DNA from: Sphingomonas sp. PL-96
Lineage (GTDB): Bacteria; Pseudomonadota; Alphaproteobacteria; Sphingomonadales; Sphingomonadaceae
Direction: 5' to 3'
Assembly (NCBI RefSeq): GCF_020707215.1
Contig: NZ_JAJFET010000006.1
Span: 183,759-247,758 of the forward strand
DNA: 64,000 nt
The notes beneath the pieces were generated by a model. The model searched no databases. It was not told the DNA's origin and saw only the letters and a program-made list of their open reading frames with translations. Every line of letters starts with the position of its first letter. Within the stretch, counting starts at the first letter, position 1. Positions 39,530 to 47,574 of the stretch are shown piece after piece. Made by a program: the position numbers and the translations under genes.

Positions 39530-40066
39530 TCATATGCGTTTCGATGCGGCGATTGCCACCCGGCAGCCGAGCCGGATCACGGCCGACAGCACCGGATAGC
39601 CGATCGCCTGTTCGGCGCCATGGGCAAGCGCGGCTTCCTTGTGCTCCAGCTCCTCGGCCTGGAACTCCAGCACCGCGGCCGACAGCTCCGGTTCCTCATC
39701 GCGAAGTTCAACGAGCTGCTGGTCGTAATGCTTGTCGATCTCGGTCTCGACCGCCGCGGTGCAGGCCATTGCCGCCTCCGGGCCGATCGCGGCAGTGACC
39801 GCGCCCAGCGCAAAGCCGGCGACGCTCCAGAACGGCTGGAGCAGGGTCGGGCGGACGCCGCGCTCGGCGATCATGCCGTCGAACCAGGCGCGGTGGCGTT
39901 CCTCCTGCTTGGCCATGCCGACGATCTCGCGCGCGAGCGGCGTGCGATCGCCCATCACGGCGAGCTGCCCCGCATAGATGCGCGTCGCGCCAAATTCGCC
40001 CGCCTGATCCACGCGGATCATCTGCGAGACCGGTTCCCGCCGGTCGCCGGGTCGCCATCGCTTCAT
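39530..40066 (-). CDS. coq7: Demethoxyubiquinone hydroxylase Coq7
   Basis: 178-aa di-iron monooxygenase that hydroxylates demethoxyubiquinone, the penultimate step of ubiquinone synthesis. The iron-binding Glu/His motifs are visible: IRVDQAGEFGATRIY, KQEERHRAWFD (ExxH), VETEIDKHYDQQL, and AEELEHKEAALAHGAE (ExxH). A central hydrophobic part (PFWSVAGFALGAVTAAIG) may embed in the membrane. The ATG at 40066 overlaps the dsbB stop by 4 bp, giving translational coupling. Confidence 0.93.
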   Translation of the reverse strand: MKRWRPGDRREPVSQMIRVDQAGEFGATRIYAGQLAVMGDRTPLAREIVGMAKQEERHRAWFDGMIAERGVRPTLLQPFWSVAGFALGAVTAAIGPEAAMACTAAVETEIDKHYDQQLVELRDEEPELSAAVLEFQAEELEHKEAALAHGAEQAIGYPVLSAVIRLGCRVAIAASKRI

Positions 40067-40539
40067 GCGCGTTTTCCTGCCAGCACAAAGATTGCCAACG
40101 CACCGGCGAGCGAAAAGATCGCGTTGAACCCGGCGAGCGAAATTCCGGCCAGCGTCCATTGCGGCACGTCGCAGCGGATCACCGGCGCCTTCATGATCGC
40201 GTCGAGCATGTCGCCACCGCTGCCCGAGAACGGCGTCGCGCAGCCGGTGATGCCCTGCCACCACCCATATTCGACGCCGGCGTGAAAGACGCCGACGCCG
40301 CCGCTGATCGCAATGGCGACGCCGGCGAGCACCACCAGTGCGACCCGCGCGGAGGTGCGAGGTGCCACGAAGCTCAGCAGCGCCAGCACGATGGCGGCAT
40401 AATGCGGCCAGCGCTGCCAGTGGCACATCTCGCATGGGTAGAGCCCGCCGAGATATTGCGACCCGAGCGCGCCCGCCATCAACGCCACGGGGACGAGCAG
40501 CGCGAGCCAGCGCGCCGCCTGAAGATTGCCGCCGCGCAT
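40063..40539 (-). CDS. dsbB: DsbB-like disulfide bond formation protein
   Basis: 158-aa inner-membrane quinone-linked oxidase for DsbA-type thiol oxidases. Cys36-Glu-Met-Cys39 (YPCEMCHWQRWPHYAAI) is the first periplasmic pair, and Cys in GITGCATPF and VIRCDVPQW form the second. Four membrane helices fit the family. ATG 40539 overlaps the ctpA stop (ATGA). The run ctpA-dsbB-coq7, with 4-bp overlaps, suggests one transcript; the last two share the ubiquinone theme. Confidence 0.9.
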   Translation of the reverse strand: MRGGNLQAARWLALLVPVALMAGALGSQYLGGLYPCEMCHWQRWPHYAAIVLALLSFVAPRTSARVALVVLAGVAIAISGGVGVFHAGVEYGWWQGITGCATPFSGSGGDMLDAIMKAPVIRCDVPQWTLAGISLAGFNAIFSLAGALAIFVLAGKRA

Positions 40540-41900
40540 CAACGCTTCCGGGCCGGCGTCGCCGTCGCCACCGCCCGCGGCGCAGGGCCCAGGCGGCCGA
40601 GCGTCTGGAGGGCGTAGTGGAGCTGGAAGTCCTCGATGCCGCGCTTCTTGAGCGCCTCGGCGCTCTCGGTGAAACGGGGATCGGGCTTGCCGTCGTCCTC
40701 CAGCACCGAATTATCGACCTTGGCTTCGTTGATGAGGTGGCGGCGCAGGTCCGCCTCGCGGAACACCGGCCGGTCCTTGTAATCGGGGTCGGAGATCTGC
40801 GGCACCTTCAGGTCGGGCTCGATGCCGCCCTCCTGCACCGAGCGGCCCGAGGGCGTGTAGTAGCGCGCGGTGGTGAGGCGCAGCGCCGTCTCCGGCCCGA
40901 GCGGCAGCAGCGTCTGGACGGAGCCCTTGCCGAAGGTCCGCTCGCCCATGACGATCGCGCGGTGATGGTCCTGAAGCGCGCCCGCGACGATCTCGGACGC
41001 GGATGCCGTGCCCGCATCGACCAGCACGATGATCGGCAGGCCCTGGGTCAGGTCGCCGGCCTCGGCATAATAGCGTTCGATGTCGGTCTTCTCGCGGCCG
41101 CGCTGCGAGACGATCTCGCCATGGTCGAGGAACACGTCGGAAACCTCGATCGCCTCGTTCAGCAGGCCGCCACCGTTCTCGCGCAGGTCGACGATATAGC
41201 CCAGCGGCTTGTGGCCGAGCGCCTTGTCGATCGCGGCGACCGCGGCGCGGGTGTCGGCGCCGGTCTGGGCGGAGAACGTGTTGATGTTGATGATGCCGAT
41301 GCCGTCCTTCACCTCCCACTTCACGGGCTTCTGGACGATGATCTCGCGCGTCATGGTAGCGGTGATCGGCTTTTCCTGGCCCGGGCGGACCAGCGTCAGC
41401 GTGACCTTGGTATTGGCGGGTCCGCGCATCTGCGAAATCGCCTCGTCCAGCGAGCCGCCGTAGATCAGCTTGCCGTCGATGTGCGTGATATAGTCGCCGG
41501 CCTTGATACCTGCGCGTGCCGCCGGCGTGTCCTCGGTCGGGGCGATGACCTTGATCGCGCCGTCGATCATGGTGACGGTCAGGCCCAGGCCGCCGTAATT
41601 GCCTTCGGTCGCGATGCGCATGTTGTCGAAATCGAGCGCGTCGACATAGGAGCTGTGCGGGTCGAGCGCCGCGAGCATGCCCTGGATCGCCCCCTTCACC
41701 AGCACCTTGTCGTCGACCTTGTCGACATAGGAGGCACGCACGCGATTATAGACATCCATGAAGGTGTCGAGCTCGCGGTAACTGTCACTGTCGACCTGCG
41801 CCATCGCGCCGTTGGCGATCGGAACCAGCGCCAGCGCGCCCACGATCGCAGTGGCCTGAAGGAACGGGCGAACCATGCGGGGAACCTTATGAACGGACAT
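40539..41900 (-). CDS. ctpA: S41 carboxyl-terminal processing peptidase
   Basis: 453-aa periplasmic serine protease. It has a signal peptide (SVHKVPRMVRPFLQATAIVG, and on to AMA), a PDZ domain (about 90-180: GLGLTVTMIDGAIKVIAPTE), and the S41 catalytic dyad in TASASEIVAGALQDH (Ser) and GERTFGKGSVQT (Lys). The YIVDLRENGGGLL strand is typical. CtpA trims C-terminal tails of periplasmic or membrane proteins, such as peptidoglycan hydrolases. It sits 56 bp after the EnvC-like gene, a conserved pairing that fits cell-wall control. ATG 41900 begins at the signal peptide. Confidence 0.94.
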   Translation of the reverse strand: MSVHKVPRMVRPFLQATAIVGALALVPIANGAMAQVDSDSYRELDTFMDVYNRVRASYVDKVDDKVLVKGAIQGMLAALDPHSSYVDALDFDNMRIATEGNYGGLGLTVTMIDGAIKVIAPTEDTPAARAGIKAGDYITHIDGKLIYGGSLDEAISQMRGPANTKVTLTLVRPGQEKPITATMTREIIVQKPVKWEVKDGIGIININTFSAQTGADTRAAVAAIDKALGHKPLGYIVDLRENGGGLLNEAIEVSDVFLDHGEIVSQRGREKTDIERYYAEAGDLTQGLPIIVLVDAGTASASEIVAGALQDHHRAIVMGERTFGKGSVQTLLPLGPETALRLTTARYYTPSGRSVQEGGIEPDLKVPQISDPDYKDRPVFREADLRRHLINEAKVDNSVLEDDGKPDPRFTESAEALKKRGIEDFQLHYALQTLGRLGPAPRAVATATPARKR

Positions 41901-41956
41901 GCTGCACCGGAATAGCGTCAAAGCGAGGCTGCGTAAAAGGAACTCTGGGCGTGGCC

Positions 41957-43135
41957 TCAGCCGAGCATGGTGGCGAGGTCGATCGCCTCGCCGTGGCGGC
42001 GCAGTTCGATGGTGATCCGGGGCGCGTCTCCGCCTGGCGCAATGCCGAGCGGCGTACCGGCGGCGACGTTCGTGCCCCGCGCGACGCTGGCGCGGCTGAG
42101 CCCGGTGATCAGCGTGGTCCAGCCGTCGCCATGGTCGATCAGGAGGATGGTGCCATAGCTGCGGAAGCTGCGAGCAAGGAGCACGCGTCCGGGGAGCGGG
42201 GCGACGATGCGGGCGCCGGGCTCCACCGCAAGCGTCAGCCCGCGGGCGCGTACGCCGGCGTCGGAGATTTCGCCAAAGCCCGTGACGACGCGGCCGGCGA
42301 CCGGCAGGCGGTAGGGCGAGCGGTGGAAGGGCGTGGCGTCGGAGCCGGGGCGCAGCAGCGGGCCGGACAGCGTTTCCAGCTGGTGCGCGGTGACGGCGGC
42401 AACCTCGCTCTCCTCCATCTGGTCGACGATGTCGCGGGCACGTTCGCCAAGCGCGATCGCGCGGTCCGATTCGACGAGCGCGATGCGGCCGAGGTCTCGC
42501 GACCGCAGCCGTTGCTGCGCCTCCACCCGCACCAGCTGCAGGCGTTCGTCCTCCAGGCGGCGGCGGCTGGTGCCGAGCGCCTGGAGGGCAAGCGCTGCCT
42601 GATGGCGGGTGCGCTGCACCTCTGTCACTTCCGCCCGGATCGCGCCGGTGCGCTGGCGGACGGCGGGCAGGACGGTTGCGAGCACGGCACGGACGTGGAC
42701 GGCGTCGGCGGTGGAGCCGGGCTGGGCGACGGCCGCCACCGCAGGACGCCTGGCGAGCGACTGGAGCGCTGCCATCAGCCGCACGATCGGGTCGCGGCGG
42801 CGGGCAAGCTCGTCGCGGCGCTCGGCAAGCAGGCGGCCGACCAGCGCGACGCGGGCTTCGGCAGCGCGATGCTCGGCCTCGGCTGCCTCGATTCGCGCGG
42901 CCATGCGGCGCTGCTGCGCGGCGGCGCGATCGGCGGCGGTCAGCGCGGCCGCGGCCTGGCGTTCAAGCGCCTGCGCCCGCGCTTCCGCACGGTCTGCCTC
43001 CAGCTTCGCCACACGCAGCCGCTCGCGCGGGGCGTCGAGCGGGGAGGGGGCGGCAACTCCGGCGGCGACGCCCAGCATGGCCACGCCGGCGGCGAGCGCG
43101 AGCAGGGCCGCCGCGACGGTTCCGCCGCGGCGCAT
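41957..43135 (-). CDS. envC: EnvC-like murein hydrolase activator with degenerate LytM domain
   Basis: 392-aa periplasmic protein: signal peptide (residues 1-28), a long Ala/Arg/Glu coiled coil (about 35-235), and a C-terminal LytM domain. The zinc ligands of active M23 enzymes are replaced: the HxxxD site reads ARGLTLAVEPG, and the HxH site reads TIELRRHG. The tail GGDAPRITIELRRHGEAIDL is otherwise family-like. So it should activate amidases at the septum rather than cut peptidoglycan. ATG 43135 overlaps the rlmH stop (ATGA). Position between rlmH and ctpA is conserved. Confidence 0.9.
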   Translation of the reverse strand: MRRGGTVAAALLALAAGVAMLGVAAGVAAPSPLDAPRERLRVAKLEADRAEARAQALERQAAAALTAADRAAAQQRRMAARIEAAEAEHRAAEARVALVGRLLAERRDELARRRDPIVRLMAALQSLARRPAVAAVAQPGSTADAVHVRAVLATVLPAVRQRTGAIRAEVTEVQRTRHQAALALQALGTSRRRLEDERLQLVRVEAQQRLRSRDLGRIALVESDRAIALGERARDIVDQMEESEVAAVTAHQLETLSGPLLRPGSDATPFHRSPYRLPVAGRVVTGFGEISDAGVRARGLTLAVEPGARIVAPLPGRVLLARSFRSYGTILLIDHGDGWTTLITGLSRASVARGTNVAAGTPLGIAPGGDAPRITIELRRHGEAIDLATMLG

Positions 43136-43557
43136 CAGCCCTCGCGATGATAGGGGTGGTTGGAAAGGATGCTGGCGGCGCGCCACAGCTGCTCGGCAAG
43201 CATGGCGCGGGCCATCATGTGCGGCCAGGTAAGACGGCCGAACGAAATCAGCAGGTCGGCCTCGCGCCGGTCGGCATCGTCGAAGCCGTCGGCGGCGCCG
43301 ATCAGGAACCGCGCCTCGCGCACCCCGTCGTCGCGCCAGTTCCCCAGGATCTGTGCGAATTGGCGGGACGGCATGTCACGGCCGGTTTCGTCGAGCATGA
43401 CGATGCGGGTGCCGGGTTCGCGCGGCGGCACTTTGCCGCCCTTGTCGGGCAGCTCGGTAACGCGGGTCGGCCAGGTGACGCGTTTGAGATAGCGGTCCAC
43501 CAGCTCCGCTTCGGGACTGCGCCCGATGCGCCCGCGCGCGACGATATGCAGCAGCAC
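43135..43557 (-). CDS. rlmH: 23S rRNA (pseudouridine-1915-N3)-methyltransferase RlmH
   Basis: 140-aa SPOUT methyltransferase that methylates pseudouridine 1915 of 23S rRNA in the 70S ribosome. Family features are LVDRYLKRVTWP, MLDETGRDMPSRQFA, FLIGAADGF (the SAM-binding knot), and WPHMMARAMLAEQLWRAASI, ending ILSNHPYHREG as in almost all RlmH. It is 12 bp after rsfS. Length is as expected. Confidence 0.96.
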   Translation of the reverse strand: MLLHIVARGRIGRSPEAELVDRYLKRVTWPTRVTELPDKGGKVPPREPGTRIVMLDETGRDMPSRQFAQILGNWRDDGVREARFLIGAADGFDDADRREADLLISFGRLTWPHMMARAMLAEQLWRAASILSNHPYHREG

Positions 43558-43569
43558 GGGCGCGAAAGG

Positions 43570-43974
43570 TCAGGCGGAGGCGGGCGGGTTGCCGGTTGAC
43601 CCCATCGTCGGCGTGTCGCCGAACGCCCACATCCGCTCCAGATTGTAGAAGGTGCGGACCTCCGGGCGGAACAGGTGGACGATCACGTCGCCCGCGTCGA
43701 TCAGCACCCAGTCGGCGGTCGGCAGGCCTTCGACGCGCGGGCTGCGGCCGAACTCGGCCTTCACCTTGTCGGCGATCTTGGTGGCCATGGAGGCGACCTG
43801 ACGGCTCGAACGGCCGGAGGCGACGACCATATAGTCGGCGATGCTGGACTTGCCGGCGAGCGGGATCGAAACGGTTTCCACCGCCTGATCGTCATCCAGC
43901 GAGGTGAGGACGAGGCGGTGGAGCGCCTCGACGTCGTCGGTACCGCCTTCGCGTGCGGAAGAGGGGTTGGGCAA
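43570..43974 (-). CDS. rsfS: Ribosome silencing factor RsfS
   Basis: 134-aa protein that binds uL14 and blocks subunit joining under nutrient limitation. The core reads LHRLVLTSLDDDQAVETVSI, SSIADYMVVASGRSSRQVAS, and DWVLIDAGDVIVHLFRPEVR. I place the start at TTG 43974 (LPNPSSAREGG), because AGGAGA lies 5-6 nt upstream; a longer in-frame reading would run back through nadD and is not coding. It lies 8 bp after nadD, in the typical nadD-rsfS-rlmH order. Confidence 0.93.
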   Translation of the reverse strand: MPNPSSAREGGTDDVEALHRLVLTSLDDDQAVETVSIPLAGKSSIADYMVVASGRSSRQVASMATKIADKVKAEFGRSPRVEGLPTADWVLIDAGDVIVHLFRPEVRTFYNLERMWAFGDTPTMGSTGNPPASA

Positions 43975-43982
43975 CTTGTCTC

Positions 43983-44609
43983 CTAGCCTTTCATGGCCGT
44001 GCGCGTGGGGATGTGGTTCGGCGTCGGGTGCCGGTGCCAGGCGGGATCGGCGGCCCGGATGCCGGTCGCCGAGGTCGGATCGGGGCGGAAGCGCAGCAAC
44101 ACAAGTGCCGGCAAACTCCAATTCGTCCATCGTTTCGCCTGGCCTGCGGGCCGCGCATGGCGCCGCAGCCAGCCCATCGCGACACTTGCGCGGGCTCGTC
44201 GATCATACCCCGGACGCGCGACAACCGCAATCGGCATGGTGCGCGCGATTTCGCGCCACCCGCGCCAGCGATGGAACTGGGCGAGATTGTCGGCGCCCAT
44301 CACCCAGATGAAGTCGTGATCGGGGAAGCGCGCGCGGAGCTTGCGCAGCGTGTCGAGGGTGTAGCGCGTGCCCAGCCGCCGCTCGATATCGGTAGCGCGA
44401 ATGCGCGAGTGGCGTGCCATGCGGGTGGCGGACGCCAGGCGCGCGGCGAAGGGCGCCATGTCGGTCGCGTGGTCCTTGAGCGGATTGCCCGGCGACACCA
44501 GCCACCACAGCGCGTCGAGCTCCAGCGCGCGGATTGCTTGCAAGGAGATGCCGCGGTGGCCGCGATGCGCTGGATTGAAGGAGCCGCCGAGAAGGCCGAT
44601 GCGGGACAT
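43983..44609 (-). CDS. nadD: Nicotinate-nucleotide adenylyltransferase NadD
   Basis: 208-aa enzyme of NAD synthesis that adenylates nicotinate mononucleotide. The nucleotidyltransferase motif is GGSFNPAHRGH (8-18), followed by LWWLVSPGNPLKD, IWVMGADNLAQFHRW, and the ISSTAIR-equivalent tail, here SATGIRAADPAW. ATG 44609 starts directly with MSRIGLLGG; longer starts run into the repeat block. It opens the run nadD-rsfS-rlmH-envC-ctpA-dsbB-coq7. In related genomes proA usually lies just upstream; here an aldo/keto reductase and repeats are in between. Confidence 0.94.
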   Translation of the reverse strand: MSRIGLLGGSFNPAHRGHRGISLQAIRALELDALWWLVSPGNPLKDHATDMAPFAARLASATRMARHSRIRATDIERRLGTRYTLDTLRKLRARFPDHDFIWVMGADNLAQFHRWRGWREIARTMPIAVVARPGYDRRARASVAMGWLRRHARPAGQAKRWTNWSLPALVLLRFRPDPTSATGIRAADPAWHRHPTPNHIPTRTAMKG

Positions 44610-44685
44610 GGCCTGGCGATGCCAGTGTTGCGCCGCGGGTGCAACGGCGTGGGTGCTGTGGTGGGAATCGGGTCGCACCACGTGC

Positions 44686-44779
44686 GGTACCCGGCGAAGG
44701 CCGGGGTCCGGTTGCGGTGACTGCTGTTCGGCGTGCCACGCAGCCGCCTTCTCCTGGACCCCGGCCTTCGCCGGGGTAC
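44686..44779. repeat. Family B double-hairpin repeat, copy 4 (compensated variant)
   Basis: GTACCCGGCGAAGGCCGGGG and its near-complement CCCCGGCCTTCGCCGGGGTA, 94 bp end to end. The layout of family B is kept (CTGGA-CCC...GGG-TACG as against CTGGA-TCCC...GGGA-TACG), but paired bases differ, which suggests the hairpin is conserved as a structure. With copy 5 it fills much of the 328-bp gap 44610-44937. Confidence 0.72.
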
Positions 44780-44828
44780 GAAGCATGTTCGGGGGTGCGG
44801 CAGCGCGGGCCACCCCCGTTTGCGCGCG

Positions 44829-44919
44829 CCGTGCTCCTGCGCAGGCAGGAGCCCAGGGTTCCGCGCGCACCGGTCGTTGTTCTGCTTGGCCCTGGATCCC
44901 TGCCTGCGCAGGGATACGG
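44829..44919. repeat. Family B double-hairpin repeat, copy 5
   Basis: The best full-length copy: CCGTGCTCCTGCGCAGGCAG with a 7-bp stem CTCCTGC/GCAGGAG, then 30-odd bp, then CCTGGATCCCTGCCTGCGCA with a stem ATCCCTG/CAGGGAT. It lies 18 bp after the stop of the aldo/keto reductase and is in direct orientation with copy 6 on the other side of that gene. Confidence 0.88.
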
Positions 44920-44937
44920 TTTTGCTCGGGGCGGGGG

Positions 44938-45978
44938 TTAGCGCTTGCGGGCCGCCGCGAGCGCCGGTGCGCGGTATTCGGCCTGACGTTCGATCATCCA
45001 GCCTGGATATTCTGGCGCCAGCTTGCTCGCCGCGTCCAAGGACGCGAGCTGGTCCGGGGTGAGCTGGACGTCGACTGCGGCGAGGTTGTCCTCCAGCTGG
45101 TCGACCCGCTTGGCGCCGACGATGACGCTGGTCACGACCTTCTGGTGGAGCAGCCAGGCGAGCGCGATGCGGGCGACCGACACGCCATGCGCTTCTGCAA
45201 TCGGGTCGATGGCGGAGAGCACCGCCTCGCCGCGGGTCTGGTCGACCGGCGGGAAGTTGAAGTTGGTACGACGCGCGTCGCCATCTCCGCCGCCGGCGCG
45301 GTACTTGCCCGAGAGATAGCCGCCGGCAAGCGGGCTCCACACCATCAGGCCGAGCCCTTCGGACTCCATCATCGGCGCAAGCTCGCGCTCCAGGTCGCGG
45401 CCGGCAAGGGTGTAGTAGGACTGCACCGTCTCGAACCGGGCAAAGCCGCGGCGCTCGGAGATGCCGAGCGCCTTGGCGATCTGCCACGCCGCCCAGTTGG
45501 ACACACCGACATAGCGGACATGACCCTGTGTCACGAGATCGTCGAGCGCGCGCAGCGTCTCCTCGATCGGAGTCACCGAATCCCAGCCGTGGATCTGGTA
45601 GAGGTCGATATGATCGGTGCCGAGCCGCTTGAGGCTGGCCTTGACTTGATCGAGCAGGTGCCCGCGCGAGGCGCCGCGGTCATTGTGGCCCGGACCCATC
45701 GGCCCGAATGCCTTGGTGGCGAGCACCACATCTTCACGCCGCAGCCCCAGGTTGCGGATCGCCTGGCCGGTGATCTCCTCCGACAGGCCGTTGGAATAGA
45801 CGTTGGCGGTATCGATGAAGTTGACGCCGGCATCGACCGCGGTGCGCAGCAATGCGTCGGCATCCGCCTGCTGCACCTGGCCGACCGCCTTGAACATGCC
45901 CTCTCCACCGAAGGTCATGGTGCCGAGGCAGAGTTCGGACACGAACAGGCCGGTACGGCCGAGCTGGTTGTAATGCAT
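44938..45978 (-). CDS. Aldo/keto reductase
   Basis: 346-aa NADPH-dependent reductase with a TIM barrel. The catalytic tetrad can be read: Asp and Tyr in FIDTANVYSNGLSEE, Lys in LATKAFGP, His in YQIHGWDS. WSPLAGGYLSGKYRAGGGD and VIVGAKRVDQLEDNL are typical of the AKR11/AKR12-like voltage-gated-channel-beta-type group. Substrate unknown. It lies between nadD and proA, flanked on both sides by direct family B repeats, which suggests it arrived here by insertion or recombination. Confidence 0.92.
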   Translation of the reverse strand: MHYNQLGRTGLFVSELCLGTMTFGGEGMFKAVGQVQQADADALLRTAVDAGVNFIDTANVYSNGLSEEITGQAIRNLGLRREDVVLATKAFGPMGPGHNDRGASRGHLLDQVKASLKRLGTDHIDLYQIHGWDSVTPIEETLRALDDLVTQGHVRYVGVSNWAAWQIAKALGISERRGFARFETVQSYYTLAGRDLERELAPMMESEGLGLMVWSPLAGGYLSGKYRAGGGDGDARRTNFNFPPVDQTRGEAVLSAIDPIAEAHGVSVARIALAWLLHQKVVTSVIVGAKRVDQLEDNLAAVDVQLTPDQLASLDAASKLAPEYPGWMIERQAEYRAPALAAARKR

Positions 45979-46082
45979 GGAGCCTCCTGAGCGACGCGCG
46001 CCCGGCAGATGGGGAGGCCATTTCGCCCGTGCAACCGATCGGTACGAAAAAGCTCCGCGTCAGGGCAGGACCTAATCCCGCG

Positions 46083-46172
46083 CCGTGCTCCTGCGGAGGC
46101 AGGAGCCAGTGTTTCGCGCGCTAACGGCGGTTGCGCTGCTTCGCCCTGGATCCCTGTCTGCGCATGGATACG
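46083..46172. repeat. Family B double-hairpin repeat, copy 6
   Basis: CCGTGCTCCTGCGGAGGCAG, GAGCCAGTGTTTCGCGCGC and CCTGGATCCCTGTCTGCGCA in the same order and orientation as copy 5, 1.16 kb away on the other side of the aldo/keto reductase. It lies in the 235-bp gap before proA; the rest of that gap shows nothing. Confidence 0.85.
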
Positions 46173-46213
46173 GCAGAACTGACGGGACTGTTGCGTCCTG
46201 GGAAAAGGTCGCG

Positions 46214-47497
46214 TCAGGGGCGGGTCTGGCCGGTGCCGGTGACGGTCCATTTATAGGTGGTGAGCCCTTCGAGCGCGACGGGGCCGCGCGCGTGGAGCCG
46301 GCCGGTGGAGATGCCGATCTCCCCGCCCAAGCCGAACTCGCCGCCATCGGCAAACTGGGTGGAGGCGTTCCACATCACGATCGCCGAATCGACCCCGTTG
46401 AGGAAGCGTTCGGCCGTGGCCGCGTCCTCCGTCACGATCGCATCGGTGTGGCCGGAGCTGTGGCGGGCGATATGGGCCAGTGCGCCTTCCACGCCGTTGA
46501 CCCGTTTCACCGACAGGATCGCGTCGAGATATTCGGTGTCCCAGTCCTCGTCCGCCACCGGGCGCACGCGTGGGTCGATCGCCTGCACGTCGGCGTCGCC
46601 GCGCAATTCGCAGCCAGCGTCGAGCAGGGCCGCGAGCAGCGGCGCGGGATCGGCAAAGCCGTGGTCGATCAGCAGCGTCTCGGTCGCGCCGCAGATGCCG
46701 GTGCGGCGGAGCTTGGCGTTGACCACCAGCGCCTGCGCCATCGTCGGGTCGGCGGCGCCGTCGACATAGCTGTGGTTGATGCCGTCCAGGTGGGCGAGCA
46801 CGGGCACGCGCGCCTCCGCCTGGACGCGCGCGACCAGGCTCTTGCCGCCGCGCGGCACGACCATGTCGATCAGGCCCTCGGCGGCGAGCATTGCGCCCAC
46901 GGCGGCGCGATCGGTGGTGGGGACCAGCTGGATCGCATCGGCCGGCACGCCACCGGCGACGAACCCGCGCTGCATGGCCGCATGGAGCGCGCGGTTGCTC
47001 TCGATCGCTTCCGACCCGCCGCGCAGGATGGCGGCATTGCCGGCCATGACGCACAGCGCGCCCGCATCGGCGGTGACGTTGGGGCGGCTTTCATAGATGA
47101 TGCCGATGACGCCGATCGGCACGCGCACGCGGCGCAGCACCAGCCCGTTGGGGCGGCGATCCTCCGACACCAGCGCGCCGACCGGATCGGGCAGGCCGGC
47201 GATCGCCTCCACGCCGGCAGCCGCGCCTTCGAGGCGCGCCGGGTCGAGGCGAAGGCGGTCGAGCAGCGCGGCGCTCAACCCGCGCGCCTCGCCGGCCGTG
47301 ACGTCACGCGCGTTGGCGGCGAGGATCGTGGACGCGTCGGCGCGGATCGCGGCGGCGGCGGCGCGCAGGGCGGCGGCTCGGGTTTCCGTCGGCAGCGCCG
47401 CGAGCGTCCGGGCGGCGGTGCGGGCGCGGGTGCCCATCGCACGCACCAGGGCGACGGGATCTTCGGGCAAGGCGGCGGAGGCGAGTTCGGCGGACAT
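46214..47497 (-). CDS. proA: Gamma-glutamyl phosphate reductase ProA
   Basis: 427-aa NADPH-dependent enzyme of proline synthesis that reduces glutamyl-5-phosphate. The aldehyde-dehydrogenase fold is marked by IGVIGIIYESRPNVTADAGA, GNAAILRGGSEAIESN, VPRGGKSLVARV, and the catalytic Cys in RRTGICGATETLL. The end FGLGGEIGISTGRLHARGP with GLTTYKW is typical. ATG 47497 is chosen; upstream in-frame codons are Gly/Arg-rich. proB is not in the window. It is divergent from a DUF3667 gene. Confidence 0.95.
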   Translation of the reverse strand: MSAELASAALPEDPVALVRAMGTRARTAARTLAALPTETRAAALRAAAAAIRADASTILAANARDVTAGEARGLSAALLDRLRLDPARLEGAAAGVEAIAGLPDPVGALVSEDRRPNGLVLRRVRVPIGVIGIIYESRPNVTADAGALCVMAGNAAILRGGSEAIESNRALHAAMQRGFVAGGVPADAIQLVPTTDRAAVGAMLAAEGLIDMVVPRGGKSLVARVQAEARVPVLAHLDGINHSYVDGAADPTMAQALVVNAKLRRTGICGATETLLIDHGFADPAPLLAALLDAGCELRGDADVQAIDPRVRPVADEDWDTEYLDAILSVKRVNGVEGALAHIARHSSGHTDAIVTEDAATAERFLNGVDSAIVMWNASTQFADGGEFGLGGEIGISTGRLHARGPVALEGLTTYKWTVTGTGQTRP

Positions 47498-47574
47498 ATG
47501 CGTCACGCTAGCATGTCCGCGCGCGCCCCCCAAAGCCCCTCGACAGCCCTGGCGGACGTGATAGCCTTCCGAGC

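Noticed and set aside
44610..44870. N-terminal extension of NadD to position 44870
   Set aside because: The added residues come from family B repeats, and the conserved NadD start motif begins at 44609.
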